A stretch of 64,000 nucleotides of DNA, from contig NZ_CP197474.1 in the NCBI RefSeq assembly GCF_052180245.1, positions 3,224,001-3,288,000 on the forward strand, in the 5' to 3' direction. How positions within the stretch are numbered: the first letter of the stretch is position 1; every line of letters begins with the position of its first letter. The notes beneath the pieces were generated by a model. It did not search any database. It was not told the DNA's origin and worked only from the letters and a program-made list of their open reading frames with translations. Source of the stretch: Parapusillimonas sp013416435. GTDB taxonomy: Bacteria; Pseudomonadota; Gammaproteobacteria; Burkholderiales; Burkholderiaceae_B. The position numbers and the translations under genes were made by a program. Shown in pieces: positions 1-7,711 of the stretch.

Positions 1-1153
1 GCATCATGAAGCGATCGCGATGCTCGCCCATGATGGAGTCGATGATTTGCTCGTCCTGCTTGGTTCCCAGCGTGGCCACCACGAGCGCCTGCGTTTCGCC
101 GCGGGTGAACAGGGCCGAGCCGTGCGCGCGGGGCAATACGCCCAGGCGCACGCTGATGGGACGCACGGTGCGGGTATCCCGGCCGTCGATGCGCGGCTCG
201 CCGTTCAGGATCTGGCCACGGACAATGCGTGACTCGAGATCGAACATGATGTTGTCGACTTCAACGCTGTCGGGTGTCTCTTCACCCTTGGCAGCCGCAT
301 GTTCAGCCAGCTTGGCCTTGACGTTGGCATAGGCTTCACGCAGCTTGCCGGTACGGTCCTGCTTCTGACGGATCTGGTAGGCCGCCTGCAGTTCGTCCTG
401 CGCGGCCGACACGACTGCCGTGACCAGCGCCTCGTTCTTGGCGGCGGGCTGCCAGTCCCATTCCGGCTTGCCTGCTTCGGCGACCAGATCATGTATGGCG
501 TTGATGACGGCCTGCATTTGCTCGTGGCCATACACCACACCGCCGAGCATGATGTCTTCGGAGAGCTCTTTGGCTTCGGATTCGACCATGAGCACGGCGG
601 TTTCCGTGCCCGCGACCACCAGGTCCATGGCCGATGATTGCTTCAATTGCGTGCTTGTCGGGTTCAACACATACTGGCCATCGACATAGCCCACGCGGGC
701 GGCGCCGATCGGGCCATTGAAGGGAATTCCCGAAATTGCCAGCGCCGCGGAAGCGCCGATCATTGCTGCGATGTCGGGATCGATTTCAGGGTTCACCGAA
801 ACCGTATGGATGATGACCTGGACGTCGTTGTAGAAGCCTTCGGGGAACAGCGGCCGCAGCGGACGGTCGATGAGACGCGAAGTCAGGGTTTCTTTTTCGG
901 ACGGCTTGCCTTCGCGCTTGAAGAAGCCGCCGGGAATACGGCCTGCCGCATAAGTCTTTTCGACATAATCGACGGTCAGGGGAAAGAAGTCTTGACCGGG
1001 CTTGGCATTCTTGGCCGCCACGACAGTGGCGAGCACGACAGTATCTTCAATCGAAACCAGTACGGCGCCGGAGGCCTGGCGAGCAATCTCGCCAGTTTCC
1101 AGAACCACCGTGTGCTCGCCGTACTGAAACGATTTGCTCACTTTATTAAACAT
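1..1153 (-). CDS. pnp: Polyribonucleotide nucleotidyltransferase (PNPase), C-terminal part cut off by window edge
   Basis: The minus strand reads open from ATG at 1153 to the window edge, giving about 384 N-terminal residues of a protein that is usually a little over 700. The translation starts MFNKVSKSFQYGEHTVVLET and contains the first RNase PH domain (LIDRPLRPLFPEGF), the alpha-helical linker and the start of the second RNase PH domain (RGQILNGEPRIDGRD). PNPase degrades RNA 3' to 5' phosphorolytically and is a degradosome component. AAGGAT lies upstream of the ATG. It follows rpsO on the same strand, the classical rpsO-pnp arrangement, with a hairpin terminator in between. The S1 and KH domains lie outside the window. 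Confidence 0.97.
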   Translation of the reverse strand, partial: MFNKVSKSFQYGEHTVVLETGEIARQASGAVLVSIEDTVVLATVVAAKNAKPGQDFFPLTVDYVEKTYAAGRIPGGFFKREGKPSEKETLTSRLIDRPLRPLFPEGFYNDVQVIIHTVSVNPEIDPDIAAMIGASAALAISGIPFNGPIGAARVGYVDGQYVLNPTSTQLKQSSAMDLVVAGTETAVLMVESEAKELSEDIMLGGVVYGHEQMQAVINAIHDLVAEAGKPEWDWQPAAKNEALVTAVVSAAQDELQAAYQIRQKQDRTGKLREAYANVKAKLAEHAAAKGEETPDSVEVDNIMFDLESRIVRGQILNGEPRIDGRDTRTVRPISVRLGVLPRAHGSALFTRGETQALVVATLGTKQDEQIIDSIMGEHRDRFMM

Positions 1154-1174
1154 TAGGGATTATCCTTACAATAA

Positions 1175-1217
1175 AAAAACCGTGCACACCGCGAAGTACT
1201 TCGCAGCGTCCACGGTT
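1175..1217 (-). terminator. Hairpin terminator between rpsO and pnp
   Basis: On the minus strand an outer stem AACCGTG (1211-1217) pairs with CACGGTT (1178-1184), and a nested inner stem GCGAAGT/ACTTCGC (1191-1204) sits inside it. A run of T follows directly. The position matches the known rpsO-pnp intergenic terminator and processing region, so it probably attenuates rpsO readthrough into pnp and may also be processed by RNase III (inferred from other bacteria). Confidence 0.75.
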
Positions 1218-1243
1218 GCATCGTGGGGAGCCAGCCCCGGTGA

Positions 1244-1513
1244 TCACTTACGCAGACCGAGCTTTTCGATCAGTGCGCGATACGAATCAGGGTTGCGGCC
1301 TTTCAGGTAGTCCAGCAATTTGCGGCGACGGCTAACCATGCGCAGCAAGCCGCGGCGCGAATGGTGATCTTTCATGTGCGCCTTGAAGTGGCCGGTCAGT
1401 TCGTTGATACGCGCGGTAAGCAGCGCAACTTGTACTTCGGGGGAACCCGTATCACCTTGCGCACGTTGAAATTGTGCAACGATTTCAGATTTTTTGATGT
1501 CGGCAACAGACAT
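1244..1513 (-). CDS. rpsO: 30S ribosomal protein S15
   Basis: This 89-residue protein has the standard S15 length. It opens MSVADIKKSEIVAQFQRAQG, contains the conserved GDTGSPEVQVALLTARI stretch and the HHSRRGLLRMVSRRRKLLDYL helix, and ends EKLGLRK. S15 binds the central domain of 16S rRNA early in 30S assembly. AAAGAGG lies upstream of the ATG. Its 3' hairpin and pnp follow on the same strand, and the gene is divergent from the lipoprotein at 1664. Confidence 0.98.
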   Translation of the reverse strand: MSVADIKKSEIVAQFQRAQGDTGSPEVQVALLTARINELTGHFKAHMKDHHSRRGLLRMVSRRRKLLDYLKGRNPDSYRALIEKLGLRK

Positions 1514-1663
1514 TATTCAGCCTCTTTGACAAGCGACAGAGCCGAGGTGCCCTGACGTGAGATGATTAACAAACTACAATTTTGAATGTTCCCCGAGAAA
1601 TGGCGGTGTTGCAACACAGCATCACGGCTCGAAGAAGTTGGCATTATACCGGAAAGCGAGATC

Positions 1664-2302
1664 ATGAGCCCACACACCCTCTTTTCCCTGCCCGGGGTCA
1701 GCCCCCAATCCTACGAAGACGGGGTCAGACCCCATACGGGGTCTGACCCCAAGCACATTCCGCAATCTTCCGAGGACGGGGTCAGACCCCGTACGGGGTC
1801 TGACCCCAAGCTGGCCGTCGCACTGGCAATGGCCGCCCTGCTGTCCGGCTGCGCCAACATGGCCGACACGCCCCCGGGGACCGCGTTGCAAGACGTCGAG
1901 GCCCGCTACGGCAAGGCCGGTTATTCATGCCCCGCCGACCAGGGCAAGCAACGGCTGATCTGGACCCAGCAGCCCTATGGGCAATATGCCTGGACCGCCC
2001 TTGTCGATGAAAATGGCAAGGTCGACCGGATCGTCCCCGCCCTGACCGATGCCCGCTTCCGAATCCTGGATTCGGGTTCATGGACGCCTGAGCAGGTTCG
2101 CTGCGAATTCGGTCCGCCGGCGGAAATCTCCACGATAGGCCTGCCCGGTTCCCGGCAGGTGGTATGGAGCTACCGCTACAAGCAGGACGGAGTCTGGAAT
2201 TCGCTGATGTATATCTATTTCGGATCGGACGGCGCGCGGGTCACACGGCGCCATGCGGGCCCCGATCCCTTGTTCGACCCGATCGAGATCGAGCGATGGT
2301 AA
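1664..2302 (+). CDS. Small lipoprotein with repeat-derived N-terminal extension
   Basis: Starting at ATG 1664 (GAAAGCGAG upstream) the product is 212 residues. Residues 20-50 are encoded by two copies of the 30-bp palindromic repeat and read as two GVRPxTGSDPK units 19 codons apart. A hydrophobic segment and lipobox LLSGC (LAVALAMAALLSGC) follow, so the signal peptide proper lies after the repeats. The mature domain contains ARYGKAGYSC, paired aromatic strands and VWSYRYKQDGVWNSLMYIYF, resembling small outer-membrane lipoproteins of unknown function. The ancestral start was probably nearer the hydrophobic core; whether the extended signal peptide still works cannot be judged from sequence. 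The coding frame of the mature domain is intact. Confidence 0.8.
   Translation: MSPHTLFSLPGVSPQSYEDGVRPHTGSDPKHIPQSSEDGVRPRTGSDPKLAVALAMAALLSGCANMADTPPGTALQDVEARYGKAGYSCPADQGKQRLIWTQQPYGQYAWTALVDENGKVDRIVPALTDARFRILDSGSWTPEQVRCEFGPPAEISTIGLPGSRQVVWSYRYKQDGVWNSLMYIYFGSDGARVTRRHAGPDPLFDPIEIERW
1694..1807. repeat. Palindromic repeat cluster A (two full units, one half unit) inside a CDS
   Basis: Full units lie at 1721-1750 and 1778-1807: GGGGTCAGACCCC, a 4-bp spacer (atac, gtac) and GGGGTCTGACCCC. A degenerate half unit ggggtcagccccc lies at 1694-1706. Each 13-mer arm is itself a dyad around a central A/T, so the whole is a nested inverted repeat. The two full units are 57 bp apart start to start, which keeps the surrounding lipoprotein in frame. 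Confidence 0.95.
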
Positions 2303-2381
2303 TTTACTTCAAAACGTAACGCACGCAGCGGCTTGCCTTCCCGCGTCCAGCAACGCTTTTCGGCGTCTGGCAAGGCCCGTG

Positions 2382-3191
2382 CTAAGTGCTTGGAGGCTCA
2401 GGCGGGTTTGGCGGCTCGCGTGGGGTTTCCGATTCGCTGCGCATGCGGGTAAGCAGTCGCGCGCGCCGCCAGCGCCACAGCATGATGAACCAGCCCGACA
2501 AACCGTAGATCACGAACAAACCGAAAAGGACGACGGGCGGGTCGCTGGAGACGAAGACAAAAGCGGCAACCACAAGCAAAATGACCCAGAACGGCACGCT
2601 GCGCCCCAGCGCAAATGTCTTGCCGCTATAGAATGGCGCGTTCGTCACCATGGCGATGCCGGCATACACCGTGAAGACGAACGCCAGCCATCGTATGGTT
2701 TGGGGATCCAGCAGGAACTTGTTGTCGACCGCCAGCCAGACGAACCCAGCCACCAATGCCGCTGCAGACGGGCTGGGCAATCCCTGGAAGAAGCGCTTGT
2801 CGATCACGCCGATATTGGTATTGAAGCGGGCCAGCCTGAGGGCCGCACCGACCACATAGATGAAAGCGGCCAGCCAACCCCAGCGGCCCAGGTCCTGAAG
2901 CGCCCATTCGTACATCACCAGCGCCGGCGCAATGCCAAACGAGGCCATATCGGACAGCGAGTCGTACTGCTCGCCGAAAGCAGACTGGGTGTTGGTCAGG
3001 CGCGCCACGCGCCCGTCCATGCCGTCGAACACCATCGCCAGGAAGATCGCGATGGCGGCCATTTCGAATTGTTCGTTCATGGCCTGCACGACGGCATAAA
3101 AGCCGGCGAACAGATTGGCGGTGGTAAACGCATTGGGTAGCAGATAGATGCTGCGACGCCGACGGGTTTCATCCATGGAGAAATTGGGCAT
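2382..3191 (-). CDS. pssA: CDP-diacylglycerol--serine O-phosphatidyltransferase (phosphatidylserine synthase)
   Basis: This 269-residue integral membrane protein carries the CDP-alcohol phosphotransferase signature: DG-MDGR-VAR, then eight residues, G-E-Q-Y-D-S-L-S-D. Several hydrophobic segments follow. It condenses CDP-diacylglycerol with serine in the inner membrane, the first step to phosphatidylethanolamine. The next gene downstream on the same strand order is psd (3197-3862, transcribed first), whose stop is 5 bp from this start, so the two consecutive PE-synthesis enzymes are one transcription unit. The N-terminus (MPNFSMDETRRRRSIYLLPN) is typical of the bacterial type II enzyme. Confidence 0.95.
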   Translation of the reverse strand: MPNFSMDETRRRRSIYLLPNAFTTANLFAGFYAVVQAMNEQFEMAAIAIFLAMVFDGMDGRVARLTNTQSAFGEQYDSLSDMASFGIAPALVMYEWALQDLGRWGWLAAFIYVVGAALRLARFNTNIGVIDKRFFQGLPSPSAAALVAGFVWLAVDNKFLLDPQTIRWLAFVFTVYAGIAMVTNAPFYSGKTFALGRSVPFWVILLVVAAFVFVSSDPPVVLFGLFVIYGLSGWFIMLWRWRRARLLTRMRSESETPREPPNPPEPPST

Positions 3192-3196
3192 AGTTT

Positions 3197-3862
3197 CTAG
3201 GGCCTGACGGAAGTATCCGGCAACTCAGCAAGTACCGTGCTGGTGGCCTGAACCTTGTCGCCGATGGCAACACGCGGACGCGCGCCAAGCGGCAGGTAGA
3301 CATCGACACGCGAACCGAAGCGTATGAAGCCGTAACGCTGCCCAGCATACAACCGATCACCCTGCTTTGCATAACAAAGAATACGCTTGGCGACCAGGCC
3401 GGCCACCTGGACCGACGTGACCACGTGCCCGTGTTCGGTATGCAAGACCATCGCGTTGCGCTCGTTTTCAAGCGACGCCTTGTCCAGGGCCGCATTGACA
3501 AAGCTGCCGGGAAAATAGTTGATTTGCTGCACGGTTCCGTTTACCGGCGAGCGGTTCGAATGCACGTTGAATACATTCATGAACACGCTGATCTTCAACG
3601 CCTCGCGGTCGGCGTAGGCATCGCGCACTTCTTCTACCGCGACGATGCGCCCGTCGGCGGGAGAAAGAACGTTCAGTTCTCCGGCGGGCGCAACGCGCCC
3701 GGGGTCGCGAAAAAACTGCAGCACGAAGACCGAGACTATCCAGAATGGAATCGAGACAGGCGCAGACCATAGGCTGACCAGGATGGATATCAGCACAATG
3801 CCGGCCAGAAACGGCCAGCCTTCGCGAGCGATAATGGGGTGGGGGTATGGAGGTTTATTCAT
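3197..3862 (-). CDS. psd: Phosphatidylserine decarboxylase proenzyme
   Basis: The 221-residue protein has an N-terminal hydrophobic region (about residues 15-50), FFRDPGRVAP, the SPADGRIV motif at about 67-74, MNVFNVHSNRSPV and the C-terminal IRFGSRVDVYLP. Gly183-Ser184 of FGSR is the expected self-cleavage site, where the serine becomes the pyruvoyl cofactor of the alpha chain. It is the short, non-E. coli-type form common in betaproteobacteria. It converts phosphatidylserine to phosphatidylethanolamine and is co-transcribed with pssA. Confidence 0.95.
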   Translation of the reverse strand: MNKPPYPHPIIAREGWPFLAGIVLISILVSLWSAPVSIPFWIVSVFVLQFFRDPGRVAPAGELNVLSPADGRIVAVEEVRDAYADREALKISVFMNVFNVHSNRSPVNGTVQQINYFPGSFVNAALDKASLENERNAMVLHTEHGHVVTSVQVAGLVAKRILCYAKQGDRLYAGQRYGFIRFGSRVDVYLPLGARPRVAIGDKVQATSTVLAELPDTSVRP

Positions 3863-3922
3863 CTTAAGCCGAAGGATAACCGAAATGTGTCGGCTTTATA
3901 GCACAGTGCGTTACACACGCAA

Positions 3923-4759
3923 TCAGCCGAACACGACCAGTGGTTTGTCGGGATGCAAGGGATGAGCCATCACGTGCACGTCCACGCCATACACCACATC
4001 CAGGTTTTGCGGTGTCAATACCTTGGCGGGGGCGTCACAGGCCAATATCTTTCCGTTTGCCAGCAAGGCGATGCGATCGCTCCAGAGCGCCGCGAGGTTC
4101 ACATCGTGGATGACCACCAGAATACCCACCCTCTCCCCGCGCGCCAGCTGCCGCAGCGTTTCGAGCAGCGAACGCTGATGCAAAGGATCCAGGCTGGCGG
4201 TGGGTTCGTCCAGCAGCATATATCGGCCCTGCGGGTCTGCGCGCCGTTGCGCAAGCACCTGCAGCAGCACCCGGGCAAACTGGACCCGCTGCTGTTCGCC
4301 GCCCGAAAGCTCGAGATACCGACGCGCAGCCAAATGAGTGATTCCGGCACGCTGCAGTGCTGCGTGCACCGCCTCTTCGACGTCGGAGGCGGAAAGCGCA
4401 GGAAACGGATACGCCCCCATCGCGACGACTTCTCCGACATCCAGATCGAAGGCCAGGGCCGGTTTTTGCGGCAGGACCGTACGGATGCGCGCCTGCCGCG
4501 CCGCGGAAAGCATCGGCAATGCGAACCCATTGAGCATCACGCCCACATGTCCCTCACGGGCGTCGTCGGATTTGAGTTCGCCGGCCAGGATCGACAAGAG
4601 GGTGGACTTCCCCGCCCCGTTGGCGCCCAGGAGGCTCACGACCTCACCCGGCCGGATGCAAAGCGTGGCCTGGTCGAGCACCCGGCCTTGCCTGCGCCGC
4701 AGGACGATCTCGTCTGCCGCGAACTCGTCGCCTTTGCCGCTTTCCATATAGGTATCCAT
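3923..4759 (-). CDS. hmuV: Heme ABC transporter ATP-binding protein
   Basis: The 278-residue ATPase has Walker A GANGAGKST, signature LSGGEQQRVQFAR, Walker B MLLDEPTAS and the His-loop VIHDVNLAALWSD, the layout of HmuV/BhuV-type importers. The chosen ATG at 4759-4757 overlaps the hmuU stop codon as ATGA, indicating translational coupling; an upstream ATG at 4876 would overlap hmuU by 117 bp and is less likely. It powers heme import through HmuU from periplasmic HmuT. It is the last gene of the hmuRSTUV operon. Confidence 0.95.
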   Translation of the reverse strand: MDTYMESGKGDEFAADEIVLRRRQGRVLDQATLCIRPGEVVSLLGANGAGKSTLLSILAGELKSDDAREGHVGVMLNGFALPMLSAARQARIRTVLPQKPALAFDLDVGEVVAMGAYPFPALSASDVEEAVHAALQRAGITHLAARRYLELSGGEQQRVQFARVLLQVLAQRRADPQGRYMLLDEPTASLDPLHQRSLLETLRQLARGERVGILVVIHDVNLAALWSDRIALLANGKILACDAPAKVLTPQNLDVVYGVDVHVMAHPLHPDKPLVVFG

Positions 4760-5769
4760 CACTGGCGTACGGCCCGTCCGCGGGCTAGCAGAAAGAAAAA
4801 GAAGGGACCGCCGACCAGGCTGGTGACCAGCCCGATGGGCAGCTCCGCGGGGCTTACGAGCAAGCGCGCGAGCCAATCCGCCAAGGTCAGCAGCAATCCG
4901 CCTGCGACCATGGACGCCGGCATCAGGTAGCGATGGTGCGCCCCCAGCAGCATGCGTATCAGATGAGGCACCACCAGCCCGATGAAGCCGATTCCGCCCG
5001 TAACCGCCACCAGCGGGCCAATGACCAGGGCCGTGACGACAATGAGACGGCGCCGGACGACCGCGAGTTCAAAACCCAAGTGCGCCGCTTCGCGTTCCCC
5101 CAGAAGCAAGGCGTTCAGTACCCGCCATTGCTTGCAAAGATAGGCCATCAAAAGCAGCGTCCAGGGACCCAGCCAAGCCAGGGTGGACCAGTCCGCTCCC
5201 GCCAGGCTGCCCATGTTCCAGAAGGTCAGGTCGCGCAACTGTGCGTCGTTGGCCAGATAAGTGAACACGCCGATGGCGCTGCCCGCTATCGTATTGATGG
5301 CAATGCCGGCAAGCAGCAGCCCCGCCACCCCGCTATAGCGACGGCCGATGGAGTAGGCAAGGAATGTTGCCGCCAGGCTACCAAGAAAGGCAAAGCAGGC
5401 TATGGTCAGGAAGCCCCCCGCTGTCATGACGATCGCGAATACCGCCCCCAGCGCCGCCCCGGATGAAATACCCACCAGGCCGGGCTCGGCCAGCGGATTC
5501 CGGAACAGCGCCTGCATGGTCACGCCCGTGGCGGCCAGGGCGGCCCCGGTCACGGTGCTGAAAAGCACCCTGGGCAAGCGGATATCCATCAGCACGCGAT
5601 GCAGCAGGTCGTCGTCCGGTGACAAGGTTCCCCACAGCAGGCGTGGGAAGCTGTTCCAGGGAATGTATACGGCGCCGCTGGCGCTGGCGGCGAGCATCGC
5701 CAGCGCCAGGCAAATCAACAGAATGAGCAGGACTGGCTGGGGTGCCAGCTTGCGCGATTCAGACAGCAT
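4759..5769 (-). CDS. hmuU: Heme ABC transporter permease (FecCD family)
   Basis: The 336-residue, strongly hydrophobic protein has FecCD/BtuC-type motifs: DIRLPRVLFSTVTGAALAATG near residue 60, NPLAEPGLVGISSGAALGA, and VTGGIGFIGLVVPHLIRML near the C-terminus, which includes the ATPase coupling region. It should form the homodimeric inner-membrane channel for heme. It starts one base from the hmuT stop (5771) and overlaps hmuV by ATGA, so the three transport genes are tightly coupled. Confidence 0.95.
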   Translation of the reverse strand: MLSESRKLAPQPVLLILLICLALAMLAASASGAVYIPWNSFPRLLWGTLSPDDDLLHRVLMDIRLPRVLFSTVTGAALAATGVTMQALFRNPLAEPGLVGISSGAALGAVFAIVMTAGGFLTIACFAFLGSLAATFLAYSIGRRYSGVAGLLLAGIAINTIAGSAIGVFTYLANDAQLRDLTFWNMGSLAGADWSTLAWLGPWTLLLMAYLCKQWRVLNALLLGEREAAHLGFELAVVRRRLIVVTALVIGPLVAVTGGIGFIGLVVPHLIRMLLGAHHRYLMPASMVAGGLLLTLADWLARLLVSPAELPIGLVTSLVGGPFFFFLLARGRAVRQ

Positions 5770-5770
5770 G

Positions 5771-6583
5771 TCAGTGCGCCGCTTCTTTCAGCAAGCGTAT
5801 GGCGTCGCCCACCCGGGGGCCGATTCCCAGGATGAGCAGATCGTTCATGGCGACGACTCGCCCTTCGCGCGCCGCCGGCGTTGCGGCGATGGCCGGATTG
5901 GCGGTGAGTTTTTCCATGCCCCCGCTGGCTTTTACGGAGGCCTCGCTGACGATGATCATATCGGGTGCGAGCAAGGCCAGGCCCTCGGCCGACACGGGTT
6001 TGTAGCCCGCCTGCTGAGCAAGCGCGTTCTCCAGCCCGGCCAGTGCAAGAACGGCGTTGGCGGCAGTATTGCCACCGGCCCCGAGCAGCGGCCCCGTACG
6101 GTTGACCAGCACGACCGCCCGGCGCGCCGTGGATGGCTCGGCCTGAGCAGCAGCCACGTCCTCGCGCACGCGTTCCGACAATTCACGCCCCTGTTCGGGG
6201 ACCTGGAGCTCCGATGCGACTTGTTGAATGCGGTCGTACAGAGAATCGATGGTGGGCTTGTCCGACACCGAGGTCAGCGGAATGCCCAGTCCCTTCAGTC
6301 TTTCCAGCGCTTTCGGCGGGCCGGCGTTCTCGGAAGCCAGGACCAGATCCGGTTTCATTGCCACCACGCCTTCCACGGGAACGGAACGGTAATAGCCGAC
6401 GCGAGGCAATTCGCGCGCCGCTTCCGGATACATGCTGGACTCGTCGTCGGCAACGAGGCGCCCGCCCTGTCCCAAATCGTAGACGATTTCAGTAACGCTT
6501 CCGCCCAGGGTGACGACACGCTCGGCCGCGGCGTGCGCCGGCCCCGAGACCAAAAGACAAAGAGCCAGTAGACACCGCAACAT
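5771..6583 (-). CDS. hmuT: Periplasmic heme-binding protein
   Basis: Starting at ATG 6583 the product is 270 residues with a clear signal peptide (MLRCLLALCLLVSGPAHAAA). The mature protein has the type III periplasmic-binding fold markers VVTLGGSVTEIVYDLG, GYYRSVPVEGVVAMKPDLVLAS and the central helix region. Longer upstream starts would run over 300 bp into hmuS and lack a signal peptide. It collects heme in the periplasm and delivers it to HmuUV. The hmuS stop is only 2 bp upstream. Confidence 0.93.
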   Translation of the reverse strand: MLRCLLALCLLVSGPAHAAAERVVTLGGSVTEIVYDLGQGGRLVADDESSMYPEAARELPRVGYYRSVPVEGVVAMKPDLVLASENAGPPKALERLKGLGIPLTSVSDKPTIDSLYDRIQQVASELQVPEQGRELSERVREDVAAAQAEPSTARRAVVLVNRTGPLLGAGGNTAANAVLALAGLENALAQQAGYKPVSAEGLALLAPDMIIVSEASVKASGGMEKLTANPAIAATPAAREGRVVAMNDLLILGIGPRVGDAIRLLKEAAH

Positions 6584-6585
6584 CG

Positions 6586-7632
6586 TTACGCCGCCAGCGG
6601 TTCGGGACAATAACCGACCAGAAGCTCGCGCCAACTGGCAAGTTCCGGCACCCCCGGCTTGCGAGCACCGAAGAATTGGGCGATGAGGTCGCCATTCTCG
6701 GCATAGCATTCCAAGGAGGTCACCCAACCGTCCTTGGTCGGCTTGTTGACGATCCAACTGGAGGCGATGGCCGTGGTATCGAGATGCAGGTTGAAGTGCG
6801 GTTCGAGAACGTTGAACCATGGCCCCGTGCGCATCAGCTTCTTGACGGGTCCGGAATGGATCTGGATCATGCCCTTGTTGCCCACGAAGCACATGAAAGA
6901 GATGTCGCGTTCCGCGACGTCTTCCAGCATGCGTTCGGCCAGGCCATTGTCCACCTGCTGCGCAAGATCGGGGCCTATTCCGCGCAAAGCTGTCAGGCGC
7001 GAAACATTGTGCTTGCGCAGCAGTCCGAAGAATTCGTGCGTGTCTTCCATGGCAAGCCAGTCCGCACGCATTGCGGCGGGTATTTCCGGAAGCGTGGTGT
7101 CCTCTTCCTGCGCCAGCGGTTCGACCTTGGGCCAGGCCGGATCGGGATCCGTGAACTTCTGGACCAGGGCGTCGTAGGCCTCTTTGTTCGACTCGTCGGT
7201 GATGTACACCTTGTGTACGGCGTTGCCGGCTTTGTCGAAGAACTGCAGGCTTTGCCGGCCATCGTCCGTAACGGCGAAGGTGAACTTCCAGTCGCCGAAG
7301 AACATGCGCAGATCGATGTCGGGCCCCAATACGATGCCCATGGTGTTACCGGCGCGGATGTCCTCATAGGCACCGTGCCGTTCGTGTACGCACCAGTCGT
7401 TGCGCGTCAGCGCCATGACCCGGCCCAGGCTGCCCAGCTCTTTGAATATGGCCTGGGGCGGCTCTTTGAGCAAGGTCGATTTGACCGCGCCGCAGCCGGC
7501 GGCGACGAGTTCCATTTCGGAAACCTGCATCAGTTCGGCCAGATTGCGTATACGCATCTTCGGATGCTCTGCCTTGAGCTCGGCATAGCGTTCGCGCAGC
7601 GCCGCCGCCTCGCTTTCAAAGGGATGCGTCAT
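6586..7632 (-). CDS. hmuS: Hemin-degrading / heme-handling factor (HemS/ChuX family)
   Basis: The 348-residue cytoplasmic protein belongs to the HemS/HmuS/BhuS family, built of two repeated halves. It opens with LRERYAELKAEHPKMRIRNLAELMQVSEMELVA. The two halves show matching stretches (ALTRNDWCVHERHGAY in the first, FVGNKGMIQIHSGPVKKL in the second). Family members bind imported heme and either hand it on or degrade it. The gene lies between the receptor hmuR and hmuT, as in Bordetella bhuRSTUV. Confidence 0.93.
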   Translation of the reverse strand: MTHPFESEAAALRERYAELKAEHPKMRIRNLAELMQVSEMELVAAGCGAVKSTLLKEPPQAIFKELGSLGRVMALTRNDWCVHERHGAYEDIRAGNTMGIVLGPDIDLRMFFGDWKFTFAVTDDGRQSLQFFDKAGNAVHKVYITDESNKEAYDALVQKFTDPDPAWPKVEPLAQEEDTTLPEIPAAMRADWLAMEDTHEFFGLLRKHNVSRLTALRGIGPDLAQQVDNGLAERMLEDVAERDISFMCFVGNKGMIQIHSGPVKKLMRTGPWFNVLEPHFNLHLDTTAIASSWIVNKPTKDGWVTSLECYAENGDLIAQFFGARKPGVPELASWRELLVGYCPEPLAA

Positions 7633-7695
7633 GACGGGAAACTCCTTTTTGCAAGTAAGGTTTAATTATATCGATAATAAGATTGATTCTTGGTT

Positions 7696-7711
7696 CTATC
7701 AATATTGATAG
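7696..7711. repeat. 16-bp perfect palindrome at the hmuR stop codon
   Basis: CTATCAATATTGATAG is a perfect 16-bp palindrome overlapping the hmuR stop (7699-7701) and facing the 66-bp hmuR-hmuS gap. It could form a small AU-rich hairpin in mRNA or be a protein site; there is no T-run that would make it a strong terminator. It may set a step-down in expression between receptor and the downstream genes (inference). Confidence 0.4.
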
